Assembly: GCA_050084515.1 (NCBI GenBank)
Contig: CM114271.1
Span: forward strand, 66,216,001-66,280,000
DNA length: 64,000 nucleotides
Source: Blasia pusilla
Lineage: Eukaryota > Marchantiophyta > Marchantiopsida > Blasiales
Direction: 5' to 3'
This document shows, in pieces, positions 13,749 to 26,621 of this stretch. Positions within the stretch are counted from its first letter, which is position 1. Every line of letters starts with the position of its first letter. The position numbers and the translations under genes were made by a program. The notes beneath the pieces are model-generated. The model saw nothing but the letters and a program-made list of their open reading frames with translations, was not told where the DNA came from and did not search any database.

Positions 13749-14600
13749 CCACCCCTCTCCCTCTCTTGGTAACCTGACTCTCCGGGGCCACGAAATCACG
13801 CAATCAATAGCTCACACTAGTCCTACTATCGTTGCCCCTGCCCCTGCGCACCGCAATGCAATCAATCTCTCTCTCGCTCGCTCGGTCCGAGACCGCAGGC
13901 GGCCGAACTGTTGGCTCCTAAATCATCTGTTGTCGCCCGTCTGATCGGTGAGGTGGCCAAATTGTCAGCATATCCAGTTTCGTGAAGAGTGGAGGCATGC
14001 GTCGATCAGAGCCACAAATCCAGCAGCGCTTCCTACTGCATCGATTCTCAGCCAGAACTCGCAGGTGGAAGACGTGAAGTGAGGGCAGCCCCTGCCCCAC
14101 TGCCCTGCCCGGCCGTGCCCTGAACTGTCATCGCTCTGGACTGGGAGGAGACAGGGGTATAGGCGATGCCGCAGTCGCGTCGCGCCGGCGAGGAGGAGGG
14201 CCGTGTGGTGGTGGGCCCCTCGTGGGTTCGGGGACTCCCGGCGCCGTTCTGCCGCGTCCGAACGAAGGATCCCGCTTCGGCAGATCGCGACGGTGGGATG
14301 CGCCGACGGCGCTGTCGCGGGACGTTGTTGGGGAGGACGAGTACAGCGGGTCGTTTGTGCTTCCCATCCGGCCGCGCTGGATGGATGGAATATCAGTCGA
14401 CGTCTTATGTAAGAAAATTTCGAAACGTGGTCCATCCTTATCTCAATCTTTGGTTTGTGAAAAAGGCTCTATGGGAAGTGAAAAAGAGAAACGGGAAAGT
14501 CGTAACTCACAAAAGGGCCCCATCCCATGGGGCCATTACGGCCACTCAACTCCGGAGCTTTGGTTACGGCTAATCCCCGTCTAAAGCAACGTGTATCTAA
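13626..14600 (-). promoter_or_regulatory. ABC1K1 5' leader and GC-rich flank
   Basis: Upstream of the chosen start the sequence becomes much richer in G and C, with frequent CG, especially at 14,160-14,400, before falling back to AT-rich spacer near 14,600. A CT run lies at 13,718-13,745, which reads as a GA repeat in the transcript; GA-rich leaders and promoters are common in plants. No clear TATA box was identified. Several overlapping frames are open here simply because of base composition. Confidence 0.5.
13718..13745. repeat. (CT)n microsatellite in the ABC1K1 leader
   Basis: An uninterrupted CT dinucleotide run of about 14 units lies roughly 95 bases upstream of the predicted start codon. 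On the gene strand it is (GA)n. Translating through it gives an Arg-Glu repeat, which argues that it is untranslated. Confidence 0.9.
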
Positions 14601-17600
14601 ATAGGTGTGCTGCTTTTGTAAACGGAGTTTTAAAGATTTTTGTACTCTTTCGGATGAAAAATTTTATTTTTTATAAATAATATTAATTATTCAACAAAGC
14701 TCACTTGTGTGGACCAAATGGCAATGTCTTCCCTCCCCAAACTTCGTCCATGTGGGGGAAGAATAGATTGGTTAAATATTTAGTGGAAGGGATTTATAGA
14801 AACTACACTACTTGCAAATCCCCTAGGATTTTTATGGTGTTGACACTTGTAATTTTAAAGGAGGGAGTTAAGTTAAGAGAAGAAGTGGAGGGAGTTTAGT
14901 TTCAGGGAGAGTAAACATGGGAGTGGAGGAAAGGAAAGGACATAAATTTATTTCTTTTAATTTTAATGAATAGTCTAGTCAATAGGAAGGACAACGCACT
15001 CAAAGGCCCTAAGTGTGGATGAAAATGAATTTTAAAAATTTGGCTTTCCTGAACAAGAGTGTCTGATACAAGACAAGGCCATGAACATACCATCCATGTT
15101 CCCTCCCCCACAAACAGTTTTTTTTGGAACCTCGATAACATCCGCAAGTGCCAGTCGCAGGGATGGGTGAATAGATGGGTAACAGATACAAGGTCAAGGC
15201 ATCGGAAGGGACATATTGGTACGGGTGCGGGGCTGCATGCAGAAGTGGACTTTGTGGGTGGGATCCAAGAAAGTTTTCCTTCATAAACAAGTCCGACCCT
15301 CGGATGGACATAAGTCCACCGACATGTACTTTGTCCGTGTTTAACCTTGCTATTGAAAGAAGCATAACTAGCCACAAGATCTCCCATAGTTTGAGCATGA
15401 TTGAAAGCCCATGGATGGGAAGAGTTGCAAATAAGAGGCACAAAAATTTATACAATACGACCAAGAAACCTCACCTCGAGAGGATTTTGGTTCATATCTC
15501 TTTTCTCCATATGTTTTGAGTCTTGAAGCATTGGGCACTATGGAACCCTCATATCCTAAAAAAGGCACGTGGACATATATTACATATGCACAAATCAATT
15601 GTTTTCATTTAAAATTATTGATTCAGAAACTCTAATTTTTAGAGAATAGGGAATATACTTACTAGATCAATTCATTTCTTTATCAATTGTGGATTTATGA
15701 GAGAGGCCCACAAGTATCTCACATGAGTAGACATCAAAAACCCATTACCCATCGATTTTGCCATGGCATAGTGATAATCAAGCCTCATTTGAAGATGGTG
15801 AGAATACCTGGAAAAGGGTGCCTATAAATTGAATCAATTTTTTTGTGCAAATTTTCTTCCCTTCTTAAAAATTTCCTGCAAATATGATTTTTTTAGCGAA
15901 TTTAATTTGGCCTTAACCCTTTCATTCTCCTATCTCTTCTTTTTAAGAATAAATATTCATCTAAATTTAATTTGAATCTTTCGATCTTTTTTCCTAAAAC
16001 TAAATACATGTCTCTCCATTGATTTGAACTGTAATTATTCTCTTTCCACTTGAAAAGACTAAGAATCAAATGAGTGTGCCCTAAGTGATATAGTATTAAT
16101 TCATTATACTATTGGCAAATTTTGTGTATAGTTTTAGTTTTATGTATAATAATAAATAATCATGGATATTAATATACGATCTTACAATTTCGGAAAAGAG
16201 ATGCAAAGAATGAATCTTCAGACCACATCAATCATTAGCCTCAAGATAAAGAGAGTCTAAATGCTATTTTCAAAGTAGAGTGGATTATGCATCTAGCTTG
16301 CCAATTCTTTATTAGTGGGTCTATCTTACTCATTAACATCTTATCCTTATGTAATTGTAACTAACCTCTTCAATTTCATCTTTATTAAATTCCTACATTC
16401 ATCCATGTAATTATTTCATGTAAACATGTTGTTATATAAGATACATTAATTTTAAAATCAATAAATTTGGAAAAAAAATCACTCATGAAAAGCAAATCTA
16501 TACAAATCTATACACCTAATTTTAGAGATTCGTAATTATCCATATATCCAATGGTTAGGTGAATCTAACTCCATATGAGAATTTATCAAATCTTGAGTAA
16601 TATATATTGAAGATCATAAGGTCTTATACAATATTATCCTTACGTTCATTAGTTACATATGATTTTTGACAGATAAAAACTTATGACACACCCACGACCT
16701 ATTGTTCCTAAAGACTCATGTCAAGTGGTAGCATAAGGGCTAAATATGATGAGTATCACCCTTTTACAACCATCACAAATTAGCGTGTTTGTAAAGGGTA
16801 TTGCCATATTTCCTCTAATACTTAGAAGATGATACGGAGAATAATTATACTTCTTATGTCATTGCAAGGAACATGATATGTATAACCTGATGTATGATAT
16901 GATATAAAATAGCCATATCATTGCATAAGGTTATTGTATGTATGTAATCATGGCCTTCACGTACCCGACTCTTTGAGTTCCCATTTCTTTGTATTCCAAA
17001 TAGGTTTTCATCACCTGCTTTTTATCGAGTTCTCCTTCCCCTCTTAACCATATTATTGCATCAAGTTATTGTATGCATATTGTATTTCTATACGATATGT
17101 ATTGACTATCATCCTACAATATTTGCATAACTAACATTCATATAATGATATCAATTCTAGACCCAATTTAACCAATCATTAGGAATATGCCAAAAAAATG
17201 ATGTAAGATTAAACATCAAACTCAAAAAAATATTCCGCGTGGTTTGTAATTTGAATCATAAACTATAGAATATAGTTCCTAATCTCTAAAACCGAAGAAC
17301 AACAAATGATGTCTTTTTCTTTTCCATTCAACACTCTCAACACAATTATGACAAAACTTGGAGAAAATTTGACATTCAAGAATATGAAACTACCATGATT
17401 TTTGGATGATATGACTACTTGTGAACAAAAGCACTTGACCTATTTTATTCTATTATATTGATTGAAAATTTTGGGAAAGGGTACATTTAATGACTTTCCA
17501 CTCTATTAATCATATACACCATGTAACTATGACTTCCCGCACAAGGCCTGCAATGCGGGCTCATGGCCCACGTATCCGCGGGCTTGAGCTCACCTAATGG

Positions 17601-19292
17601 GAGCTCAACCAACCCTACGAGCATGGTTGTGGGCTTGCAACATTCTGGTGTGGGCTGCCCACTGGCCACAAATTTGGTTCATGCTCGGCCAACCTGTGTG
17701 CTTGCTATAGGCTTGGCGGGCTCAGAGGTGGGCTCCGGATACTCAGGTCTGCACGAACATGTCGGTTCTAGGGACGTACATAAGTTCGTGAACATGGACA
17801 TGTCCGCGGACACGGACTTTGTCTGTGTGCAACCCTGATTAAGATTAGTGCATTCTAGAAAGAAAAAGAAGGCCTGCTTAAAAGGGTGATGAGGAACCCA
17901 TCCGAAGTAAAAAGTAAGGGGGATTCAAGAAGTCAAGAATGCCAATGCCATACGCAACCGGGATGAAAGAAAAGAGGGGGTGTTCCCCCCTTTAGGCTAA
18001 ACTCACCAACAATAGAGACAATAGTAGGTACGCATAGAGAAATATGACTACCACTAAGAGGGCCTTTAGCAATGACATCTCCCATGGCTTGACTCTTGAG
18101 CCCGCCTTATAAGCTCATTAGCTTGGGCACGCTGCACAAGTATGGTCCAAGAGACTCGTTGCCTACAATGAGGAATTATATTAGCTAAAGACAATCTATT
18201 TCTCGACTGAAGATGATGAGTGCAGTCCGTGAGGAACGAGTCAAACCGCTCCTCCATAGCCTAGGGAAGGACGAATTAATGTCCGTCATGAAGTTAACTA
18301 TAGCGATGGGTCTTCTTCATCACTGCCGCCTCCCCTCCTTATAGCAATCTCCTTCATACCATTACATGAGCTCACACACACTCCCACGTGGAATACATCA
18401 CTACAACATCGGCCATTACCACCTCAGACTCTCGCATCGTATAAAGATCAACAAGAATAAGGAAATCCTGCATCATGGCTACATGGAGTAGTTCGGCTCT
18501 CTCTGCATGTGTAATCCACTCTCTCGCACACTATAGAACATGATATCTCGCACAACATCTTGAGTGGAAATTCTCTCGGCCCCAACTAAACAACATGCCA
18601 AATGCACACCAAGAGGATCTGCACTCCGATAACACTCATAGTGTGTCAAACCAACCACTAATAATAAGGGAAGTCCAATCGGAACCACATCCTTGTGGTG
18701 TAGGTAAGCAATGCGATAAGAAAATTAAACCTCCCCATGTGCTTGCCCCCTTCCCAAAGCAATTGCAAATATGGGCCCGAACTTCCATGGAAATATCCCC
18801 ATTAGATATACTATCTCTAAAAATTATCTCAAAGTGGACTTCCATCAAAGAAGATTGGAGCCTAGATTGACCAAAGGTCACTTAGAGGCCCAAAAGGACT
18901 TGCATACACAAGTAACAATAGAGGTCGGTCAAGGGAAATATGAAACCTAATGGACTTACAAGGGCTAAGTTTCCTATAGTGGTTGGAAGGCATAAGTTAA
19001 GGTGGAGTTTTGTCCATGATATATACTACTTAAATTCTCACAAAGATAGGATAGGTCTAATTTCACTCACACCAATAATTTTAAGAGTTAATTTTCCCAA
19101 TTGACATTGTTCTACAAACCTCTTAATATGATGGGTTTGTATACATGTATTCCAGTATGAACCAACTATATATGCATATTCAATCGCAATGTATGTTTCC
19201 ATCACAATAGAACAACTCACTACTAATGTAACTCTACTTTGGATGAGTGGATGTGAGGGACGTAATATGAAGAATTAATATGAAGTGAGTCC
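14601..19292. other. AT-rich intergenic spacer
   Basis: There is no recognisable gene in this 4.7-kb spacer. It contains copies of the dispersed hairpin-type repeat (15,285-15,345 and 17,520-17,840). Open frames at 14.9-15.5 kb and 18.0-18.9 kb lie in several registers at once and match no family that I know. Confidence 0.5.
17520..17840. repeat. Dispersed repeat copy, locally GC-rich
   Basis: This 320-bp island is clearly richer in GC than its surroundings. It ends with a segment (cggactttgtctgtgtgcaac) related to the minus strand of 4,261-4,308. Several internal words (ggctc, gagctc, ggacatg) recur as short inverted pairs. It is probably an old non-autonomous element; no terminal repeats or target duplication were established. 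Confidence 0.35.
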
Positions 19293-19297
19293 ATTGA

Positions 19298-20295
19298 TAT
19301 CGCGCCCCTACTCTCCTTGAACGTCAATCTTTAGTCTTGCGGAAGCGTGCGTTCAATAGGTCACGAACTCATCGCCGATCTGCACCCAAACACGCACTCT
19401 CGTTAGTCGGGTTTGGCCAACCGGCGTTCAACCCACCGAGTCCTCAACTCGGCGTCTCATCAAGCTCAACCTTCCTTAGTTCCTAGCTCCCAACACATGG
19501 CAAGTCCTTCAAGACTTGGAAAGACTTCTGGTTAGTCCAGGGATCTGAAACGGCACTTACACGCCTAGCGATCCCAACATTCAACGGTCCTCGTGTGAGT
19601 TCGAACCGAGACCCAAGTAATTGAGTCGGCGTGAAATCCAAGAGGGATGTCTAAAATCGCCTCAATGGACTTGGTGCAGGTTTTCCAACCCAACGCCCAA
19701 ACTCGCGTTCCGTTCCATGCCCTTGAGCGCCCGCTGGCGCCCAAAGTGGGGTTTGGGTTCCAAGCACTCTCGGAGACCTTCCCCTTACTAGTACTTTTGG
19801 GGTTCTCCAATAACCCCTCCCCTTTGGGAAAAGAGGTTCGGGCCCTTCATTGTGGCCCTCAACCCGACTCCACTTACAATCGTTTTCGGGTCGTATCTCG
19901 GCCGCTGCTTATGCGTTTGCAGCGATCTTTGGTGCGTTTGAACCGGCTCTCCATAAGCTTTCCAACGCATTCTTATTTGCTCCAAACGCATCTCGGCGCT
20001 AAAAGTTATGGCCATAAATACAGTCGGAAACTCTCAAACGCAAGTGGCGTTCCAAGTCCGGATCTTTCCTTTGGCAACCCACTTCCTAGACTCGACTCGA
20101 CTTCTTTCAAGTCTCATTCCGCGTTTGGTCCAGGTTTCCGAGTCGCGACCATCACATCTGAAACGCGACTTCTCGCTCGCGTCTCATCTCTTGTCTCCTC
20201 TTTGAGACAACTCCAACGCGCATAAACCATCTTAGCGTGAGCCGCTAATGTTCGATGTTCCGCTTGGCACTTGTTTGGTCATGAGGGTCGCGACA
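19298..20295 (-). repeat. 3' LTR of the chromovirus
   Basis: This 998-bp LTR is nearly identical to 25611-26616 but carries about ten single-base deletions, mostly in short homopolymers in its first half, plus a few substitutions. On the plus strand it begins TATCGCG and ends CGCGACA, so the outer dinucleotide at this edge is TA where TG is expected. Confidence 0.95.
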
Positions 20296-20308
20296 CTCAC
20301 CCCTCTTT
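20296..20308 (-). other. Polypurine tract of the chromovirus
   Basis: Directly inside the 3' LTR the minus strand reads AAAGAGGGGTGAG, a typical purine-rich primer for plus-strand DNA synthesis. Its position next to the LTR confirms the minus orientation of the element. Confidence 0.9.
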
Positions 20309-21009
20309 AGAGGTTGATGCCCTCATCAACGCAAACCTTTATTATGTCAAGTCTCTGGGCAGCCTACCCCTTGACATTGAATTTGCGTTCGGTGGCTAAC
20401 CCGCAATTCCTCTTAGTCTTTAGTTGTCGCTTTGCCCCACTTAGAATTATTAGCCTCTCATCTTCGATAAGCCTGGACTAGTTCCAAGGAACTAACCTAT
20501 CAAATAAGCTAACTAAGTGTGCAACCTTAGACTCTTTCGACTCATTTTGTAAACATCACACTTTTTACTGGTCCACAAATCGTACTACTATTGGGTCGCT
20601 CTCAGATTCGACTTAGGCGCGCGTCACTAAGTTTACTTATGTGGCCACAAGTAAGATCACCCCAAGCCCCAAGACAGACTTCATCTGCCCCGCCGACGCT
20701 AGGGCAAGCCCGAGTGTAATCCAACACAAGGTCATGTTCTAGGTGCTTATCCACATACGAGCTCTCACCACAAATACTCCTTGTCTGTCCTCTTGTCGTA
20801 CATTCTAAGTCTATGATGAACGACTCATAGCCATGCACTACCACATACAAATTGCAATCAACACTGGTATCGAATCTCCCCAAATCCATACACTCCTTTA
20901 TTGCAACACTAGCATATTCTAGTTACAACGGCCTTGCCCAAGATTCCAGTGATTACAAGTCATGTCTCTAGCTTCTCCTCATACTAACGTATGTGCTTCG
21001 CTTGTGTTC

Positions 21010-24000
21010 GCTTGAAGTCACACAAAACTCTTTGCGCGTGTTCCAAATCCGCCTCCGCAATCCAAGTCGCCTCCTTCACATGGTAGCCCTTCCATTTTAC
21101 CAAGTATTCATACTTGTTGGCCCGACGCCTCGAGCGTAAGATGGTCTCGACCTCGAACTCCGGCTCCTCATTTACGATGACCGGTGCGGTCTCACCACTC
21201 TCCGCTCGAAACGTCCATTATCTTGAAGGTATTTCTTCAATAATGACACATGAAAGGTCGGGTGAATCTTGAACTTGTCCGGCAGTCTCAACGTATACAC
21301 ATCCTCAAACGGGTTTGCCACAATCACATACGGTCCAAAGATACTTGGCGGACAACCGTAGACAACTCTTTCGGAAGAGTGAGATTCTTCACACTCAACC
21401 ACACTTGTTCTCCGACTTGGAATCGTATTTTGGCGCCGACTCTTGTTAGCATGCTTCACATACCTCATTTGAGCCTTTGCAAGACTTAGCCTCGCGCTCA
21501 CTTCTCGTTCTCGCATCTCTACCAACAAACTTTCTACCGCCGCTTGTCGTGTTCGTGCCAATGTAGTACCCTTCGAAAAGGGCTAGATCAAGAGGCCCTT
21601 CGGCTCTCATCCATTTGCCAGGAGAAACGGAGATTCTCTGTTGCGTAAAATCTTGGTCGAGTTGTAGCGAAGATTCCGCCATGCTCACCACTTGACCCAA
21701 TTGCGTTGATCAAGACCGACATAATTCCTCAATCTTGATTCACGATAGAGTTTACCTTTTCGTCTGTCCATCCGTCGTGGGTGGAAAGCCGTCTAAAACT
21801 CAGCTTGGTCTTAAACCTTCGAACAAGTGCTTCCGAAAGCACTAGTAAACTTTGGATCCCGATCTGAAACAATGATCCTCGGCAAACCATGAGCACGCCA
21901 ACAGCTATCGAGGAATAGTTGCGCCGTTGTATACGCCGTTGGGGAATCCACCGTCGGCACGAATCTCGCCAACTTGCTAAACCGATCAACAATCACAAGT
22001 ATAGCGTTGTATCCCCCAGATTCCGGAAGACTCGTGATAAAATCCATACTCACACTTTGCAAGGGTCCTTCGGGGATCGGCAAGGGATGCAGCAAGCCCT
22101 GTTTCTTATCATAAGAGACTCTATTCGCTTGGCGGGTCACACAGGTCTTCACATATTGAGCAACATCCTCCTTCATGTTGGGCCAAAAGAACCGCCGACT
22201 GAAACGAGCTAGCGTAGATTTCTCTCCTTTATGTCCGCCAAGGGCCCGTCGTGACATTCCGCTAACACCTTGGTTCGCATTCGCCTTGCCCTACATAGAT
22301 CCTACTGTGTTTGAACCTTAGTAAACCGTGCCTCAAACTTATGTTGGCCACCTTCTCACCCCGCTTCAACTTCCTCAGGTATTCCCTGCTTGAGCATCCT
22401 TCATATATCCTTCACGAATCCTTCTCTCAGATCTGTTTCCTTAGGGAACATTGCTCTCAAGACTGTGTCGTCGATGGCATGTGTTCCTCCTTGCGACTTA
22501 ACACATCTGGAATCACATTATCTTTTTACGGCTTGTGGATCAACTCTACATCCATAGCGCCAAGGTATCATGCCACCGCAGATTGTTTCGGTGTCACTCG
22601 ATCTGGGTCTCAAAATACTTGAGTGATATATTATCGGTGAATACTCGAGTCTGTGGAGCCCTAGATAATGCCGCCACTTCCTCAAGCAATGTACCACCGC
22701 GAACAACTCTTTTCGTGAGTAGGCCATCTCCTTTCAGTATGGCTAAGCTTCTTGCTCTCATATGCCACCGGTCTCCCTTCTTGCACCAACATTCCTGCAA
22801 CCGCGAAATCACTAGCATCGGTATTCACTTGAACGGTTTGTCAAACTCCGGCGACTTTAACACTTTGGTTCCTGCGATAGAATGCTTCACTCGGTTGAAT
22901 GCCTCATTAACTTCCTGGGTCCAAGTCGTGTTGGCAAACTTTGCCGTCCAACCGTGAGAGGTCTCACAATTCCGAAAATTTTTTTACATAAACGGTAAAG
23001 TTGCACCGCACCTATGAACCTCCTCATCCCCTTTACGGTGGATGGGGTTCCCACTAAAATTGCTTTTACCTTTTCCATGTCCGGGTCGACGCCATCATCT
23101 GACCGACCACGTGACCCAAGAATTTGATCTTACTCAAACCAAATTCGCTCTTCTCTACATTCGCATACACTGGTGATTTGCCCTTACCTTAGACAAGACC
23201 GCTCTCACATGTCGAACGTGCTCCTCTAGTGACTTGAATAGATAAGTATATCATCGATATAGATGATAACATACTCATCCATTTCCTTGTGAAAAATGGA
23301 GTTCATCAATGTGGTGAACGCGTCGGAGGCGCGTTACATAGACCGAAAGGCATCACTACAAACTCAAAGGAACCGTATCTCGCCCTCGCACGCAGTCTTC
23401 TCCACATCCGCCTCGGCAATCCGAACGGTAATATCCGACTTCAAGTCAATCCCTACTGAAATATCTCGCGCTGCCCGACCTATCAAAGAGATCATCTATC
23501 CTTGGAAGAAGGATAATTGTTCGAACCGTCACTTTGTTCGGTGCACGGTAATCAACACACTGACCTCATCTTTCCATCCTTCTTCTTTACAAAGAGAACA
23601 GTGCTCCATAAGGTGACTTGCTAGTCCTAATGTAACCCTTTTCCAAGAGCTCACTTAACTGCTTTTTCAACTCAAGAAGTTCCTCCTGATTCAACCTATA
23701 TGGTGCTTTTGAAGGCGGTTGGGAACCGGGTATGATCTCTATCTTATGATCTACGGCTCTATGCGGCGGCAATTCCGTCGGAAGCTCATTTGTCAAGACA
23801 TCCCCAAACTCCTGGACCACTTCTCGGAGTGGTTCAGGGTTCCCCTTGAGGCGGCGTCCTCATCTCTGCGTAGACCGCTTGTAGCCTCCTCCACTTGTCT
23901 CATCAAGCAGAGAAATCCATCCTCCAACTCAGTCATGCTCCTCCTTGTGATTGAGTTCACCAACTCCATCTTCGCTGGAACCTCACGGACCAACCGCACC

Positions 24001-24350
24001 TGTAACCGTTTGCCTTTTAGCAAGACGCTCAACCTCAATGGTCGGCGTCTTAACTCCACCTCATACGCATCTAGGAATGTATTCCCCAAAACTCCGTCAA
24101 TGCCGTCCATTTCGCATCAAATGAAATTCTCCTTCAACTCGAATACCCGCATCCTATTGTCAAACCCAAGACCAAATCGAAGTCCGATGAGACTTGCCTC
24201 CTGCAAATCCCACTCGAATGGGCTCGTCCGCCTTAGAGGTAGACGGCCCGGTTCCTTCACGATTCTCGGGCTTAGGAAGGAGTGCGGCTTTGTATCCACG
24301 AGCAACAACACATCGCGATCAGCAATCTTGGATCTTAGGTACACCAAATT
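21010..24350 (-). pseudogene. Chromovirus pol: PR-RT-RH-IN-chromodomain, frameshifted
   Basis: Going down the minus strand, a retropepsin-like segment (LLVDT) lies at about 24,347-24,117. Reverse transcriptase starts near 23,820 (motif GYIRTSKSPYGA), with its YIDD catalytic box near 23,245-23,270, and RNase H and its connection follow to about 22,400. The integrase lies at 22,257-21,500, with FFWPNM, MDFITSLP and [12 protein letters not shown] containing the first two catalytic aspartates. After the integrase tail (FKIHPTFHVSLLKKYL), a one-register shift opens a chromodomain at about 21,200-21,010 with EVETILRS and EYLVKWKGY. Chromodomains of this kind guide integration towards marked chromatin. 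The frame changes several times through one-base gaps, so no single polyprotein can be read. Confidence 0.9.
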
Positions 24351-24439
24351 GTGCGTCTTCTTGGTGACTTGAAGGGCGTCTCCATATCGCCCGCCAACAG
24401 ATGCTTAGCGACAAGAACGTAATCATACTCCCATTACTA

Positions 24440-25461
24440 ACCTTCGGTTTGAACACCCTTTTCGACAGGTGACCGGTTCGCCACACTTGTAGCATACGAC
24501 CTTGCCGTTCCTGTCTTTGAGTGTTGTCCTCCTTCGGCCGCATGAAGTTCCACTCGTTTCTTGCTGCCGGGCGACGACTCTCTGGTTCGTGTTGGCCCCA
24601 CTCCGGCCTCTTTTGAACGCCTCCTTATTTTTGACTTCTTTGAAAAAACTTTTGACTCGAAGGGTTTTCGGGTTTGGACCTCATCGTCCCCAATCCGCTC
24701 CGCTAGCTTCGAAGGTCCGCAGTCTCTCGGCAACGTCGGCATTCGGTAAAGGGCCTTCGGCCTCGGCTTGAGTCCACTAATGAAGATAGCCTTCTTCGCG
24801 TGCTCATCCATCTTTGGACTAGAAGTCGGCCAGCACTAAACTCCCTCACATACGCGCTTAAGGAACCACTCTACCGCATCCGCACGCATTCCACCGTGTC
24901 ACGCAACCCTTGGTACTCGGAGTGAACCGATCCCCAATCAACTCCTTGAACTCCTCCCAACTCGAGGTGACTCACCGCCGGATATTCCTCTCGTTGAGCG
25001 GTCCACCATTGCGAGCATGATCCTTAAGGAAAGTAACGGCTACCGTCACCTTGTCCTGTTCGAAGCCTGCGCGCCCGAAATGCGATTCGATTCCGTAAGG
25101 AAATCCTTCACTTTCATGAGCGCCCACTCCAAAGTAAATGGCGTGGCAGGTTCGTCTTGCAGAGCTTTTGCCCGCACTCGGGTTTCGAGTGGCCTCTAAC
25201 TCCGCAATCCGCTTGCTTTCGTTGGGACATCTGCTCCACCAACACCTTCAACAAGTCCAACGTCTGGCTCGACTCCGTCCTTTCCTCGAGTTTGGGCCAC
25301 GGCCCCGGAAGGAGTCGCCACTTTGGGGCGTCCTCACGACGGGCGTTCAGCTCTTCGGGAGTCTCCGACTCCTCTATAGCTTCACGGTCCGGCATTGGTT
25401 CCTCTCTCGGTTCACGTCACTTGATTCGGCGCTTCTTGGGTTGTTCTCCCTCGATCGCCAT
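24440..25461 (-). pseudogene. Chromovirus gag with CCHC knuckle, broken
   Basis: A start codon at 25461 lies about 140 bases inside the primer site and opens a short basic N-terminus (MAIEGEQPKKRRIK). This is followed by a stop and then the continuing Gag region (PDREAIEESETPEELNARRE). Near 24,510-24,450 the sequence codes for a CCHC zinc knuckle (CYKCGEP, then GHLSK in the next register), split by a frameshift. Gag packages the RNA into virus-like particles. The number of frame changes means that this copy cannot give an intact Gag. Confidence 0.8.
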
Positions 25462-25596
25462 CTCCAAGCCAACTCACTCACATCTCCTCCTCGTTTCTTG
25501 CGTCCCTCCTCGAGCGTCCGAGTCTAGCCGCTACCTTGAAATTTCCCAAGCGTCCGGCTGATCCCACGACCCCAAGTTCTCGCTCACCAAGGATAA

Positions 25597-25608
25597 GCTC
25601 TGATACCA
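25597..25608 (-). other. tRNA-iMet primer binding site
   Basis: The minus strand reads TGGTATCAGAGC two bases inside the 5' LTR. This is the classic plant retrotransposon primer site, complementary to the 3' end of initiator methionine tRNA. It fixes the 5' end of the element. Confidence 0.96.
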
Positions 25609-25610
25609 CT

Positions 25611-26616
25611 TATCGCGCCCCTACTCTCCTTGAACGTCAATCTTTAGTCTTGCGGAAGCGTGCGTTCAGTAGGTCACGAACTCATCGCCGGTCTGCACCC
25701 AAACACGCACTCTAGTTAGTCGGGTTTGGGCCAACCGGCGTTCCAACCCACCGAGTCCTCAACTCGGCGTCTCATCAAGCTCAACCTTCCTTAGTTCCTA
25801 GCTCCCAACACATGGCAAGTCCTTCAAGACTTGGAACAGACTTCCTGGTTAGTCCAGGGATCTGAAACGGCACTTACACGCCTAGCGATCCCAACTGTTC
25901 AACGGTCCTCGTGTGAGTTCCGAACCGAGACCCAAGTAATTGAGTCGCGGCGTGAAATCCAAGAGGGATGTCTAAAATCGCCTCAATGGACTTGGTGCAG
26001 GTTTTCCAACCCAACGCCCAAACTCGCGTTCCGTTCCATGCCCTTGAGCGCCCTTGGCGCCCAAAGTGGGGTTTGGGTTCCAAGCACTCTCGGAAACCTT
26101 CCCCCTTACTAGTACTTTTGGGGTTCTCCAATAACCCCTCCCCTTTGGGAAAAGAGGTTCGGGCCCTTCATTGTGGCCCTCAACCCGACTCCACTTACAA
26201 TCGTTTTCGGGTCGTATCTCGGCCGCTGCTTATGCGTTTGCAGCGATCTTTGGTGCGTTTGAACCGGCTCTCCATAAGCTTTCCAACGCATTCTTATTTG
26301 CTCCAAACGCATCTCGGCGCTAAAAGTTATGGCCATAAATACAGTCGGAAACTCTCAAACGCAAGTGGCGTTCCAAGTCCGGATCTTTCCTTTGGCAACC
26401 CACTTCCTAGACTCGACTCGACTTCTTTCAAGTCTCATTCCGCGTTTGGTCCAGGTTTCCGAGTCGCGACCATCACATCTGAAACGCGACTTCTCGCTCG
26501 CGTCTCATCTCTTGTCTCCTCTTTGAGACAACTCCAACGCGCAAACCATCTTAGCGTGAGCCCGCTAATGTTCCGATGTTCCGCTTGGCACTTGTTTGGT
26601 CATGAGGGTCGCGACA
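25611..26616 (-). repeat. 5' LTR of the chromovirus
   Basis: This 1,006-bp LTR begins TATCGCG and ends CGCGACA on the plus strand and is followed by the ATTGA target duplication. It is the better-preserved member of the pair and is very close to the solo LTR at 40,540-41,544. Confidence 0.95.
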
Positions 26617-26621
26617 ATTGA

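Larger units (their letters stand above)
19298..26616 (-). mobile_element. Complete Ty3/gypsy chromovirus with two LTRs
   Basis: This 7,319-bp element is flanked by an exact 5-bp target duplication, ATTGA, at 19293-19297 and 26617-26621. The 5' LTR is 25611-26616, the 3' LTR is 19298-20295, and the internal part is 5.3 kb. Gag, protease, reverse transcriptase, RNase H, integrase and a chromodomain follow in the Ty3/gypsy order on the minus strand, which places it among the chromoviruses. The reading frames are interrupted by frameshifts and stops, so this copy is not autonomous as written. The two LTRs are close to identical, which means a young insertion. Two solo LTRs, an LTR fragment and an internal fragment of the same family occur elsewhere in the window. 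Confidence 0.96.

Noticed and set aside
13411-13944. 177-codon plus-strand frame opposite ABC1K1 exon 1
   Set aside because: It is the antisense of a well-supported exon, and its Ser-Leu run is just the CT repeat.
14166-14584. Overlapping open frames on both strands in the GC-rich block
   Set aside because: Three or more registers are open at once, which is expected from base composition. No motif or family is seen, and the block fits the promoter side of ABC1K1.
14902-15464. 179- and 151-codon minus-strand frames
   Set aside because: The two overlap in different registers, start in AT-rich spacer and match nothing known; chance frames or old repeat.
18066-18881. Several short frames that look mildly coding
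   Set aside because: No frame extends beyond about 90 codons, no splice-consistent model could be built, and no family was recognised.
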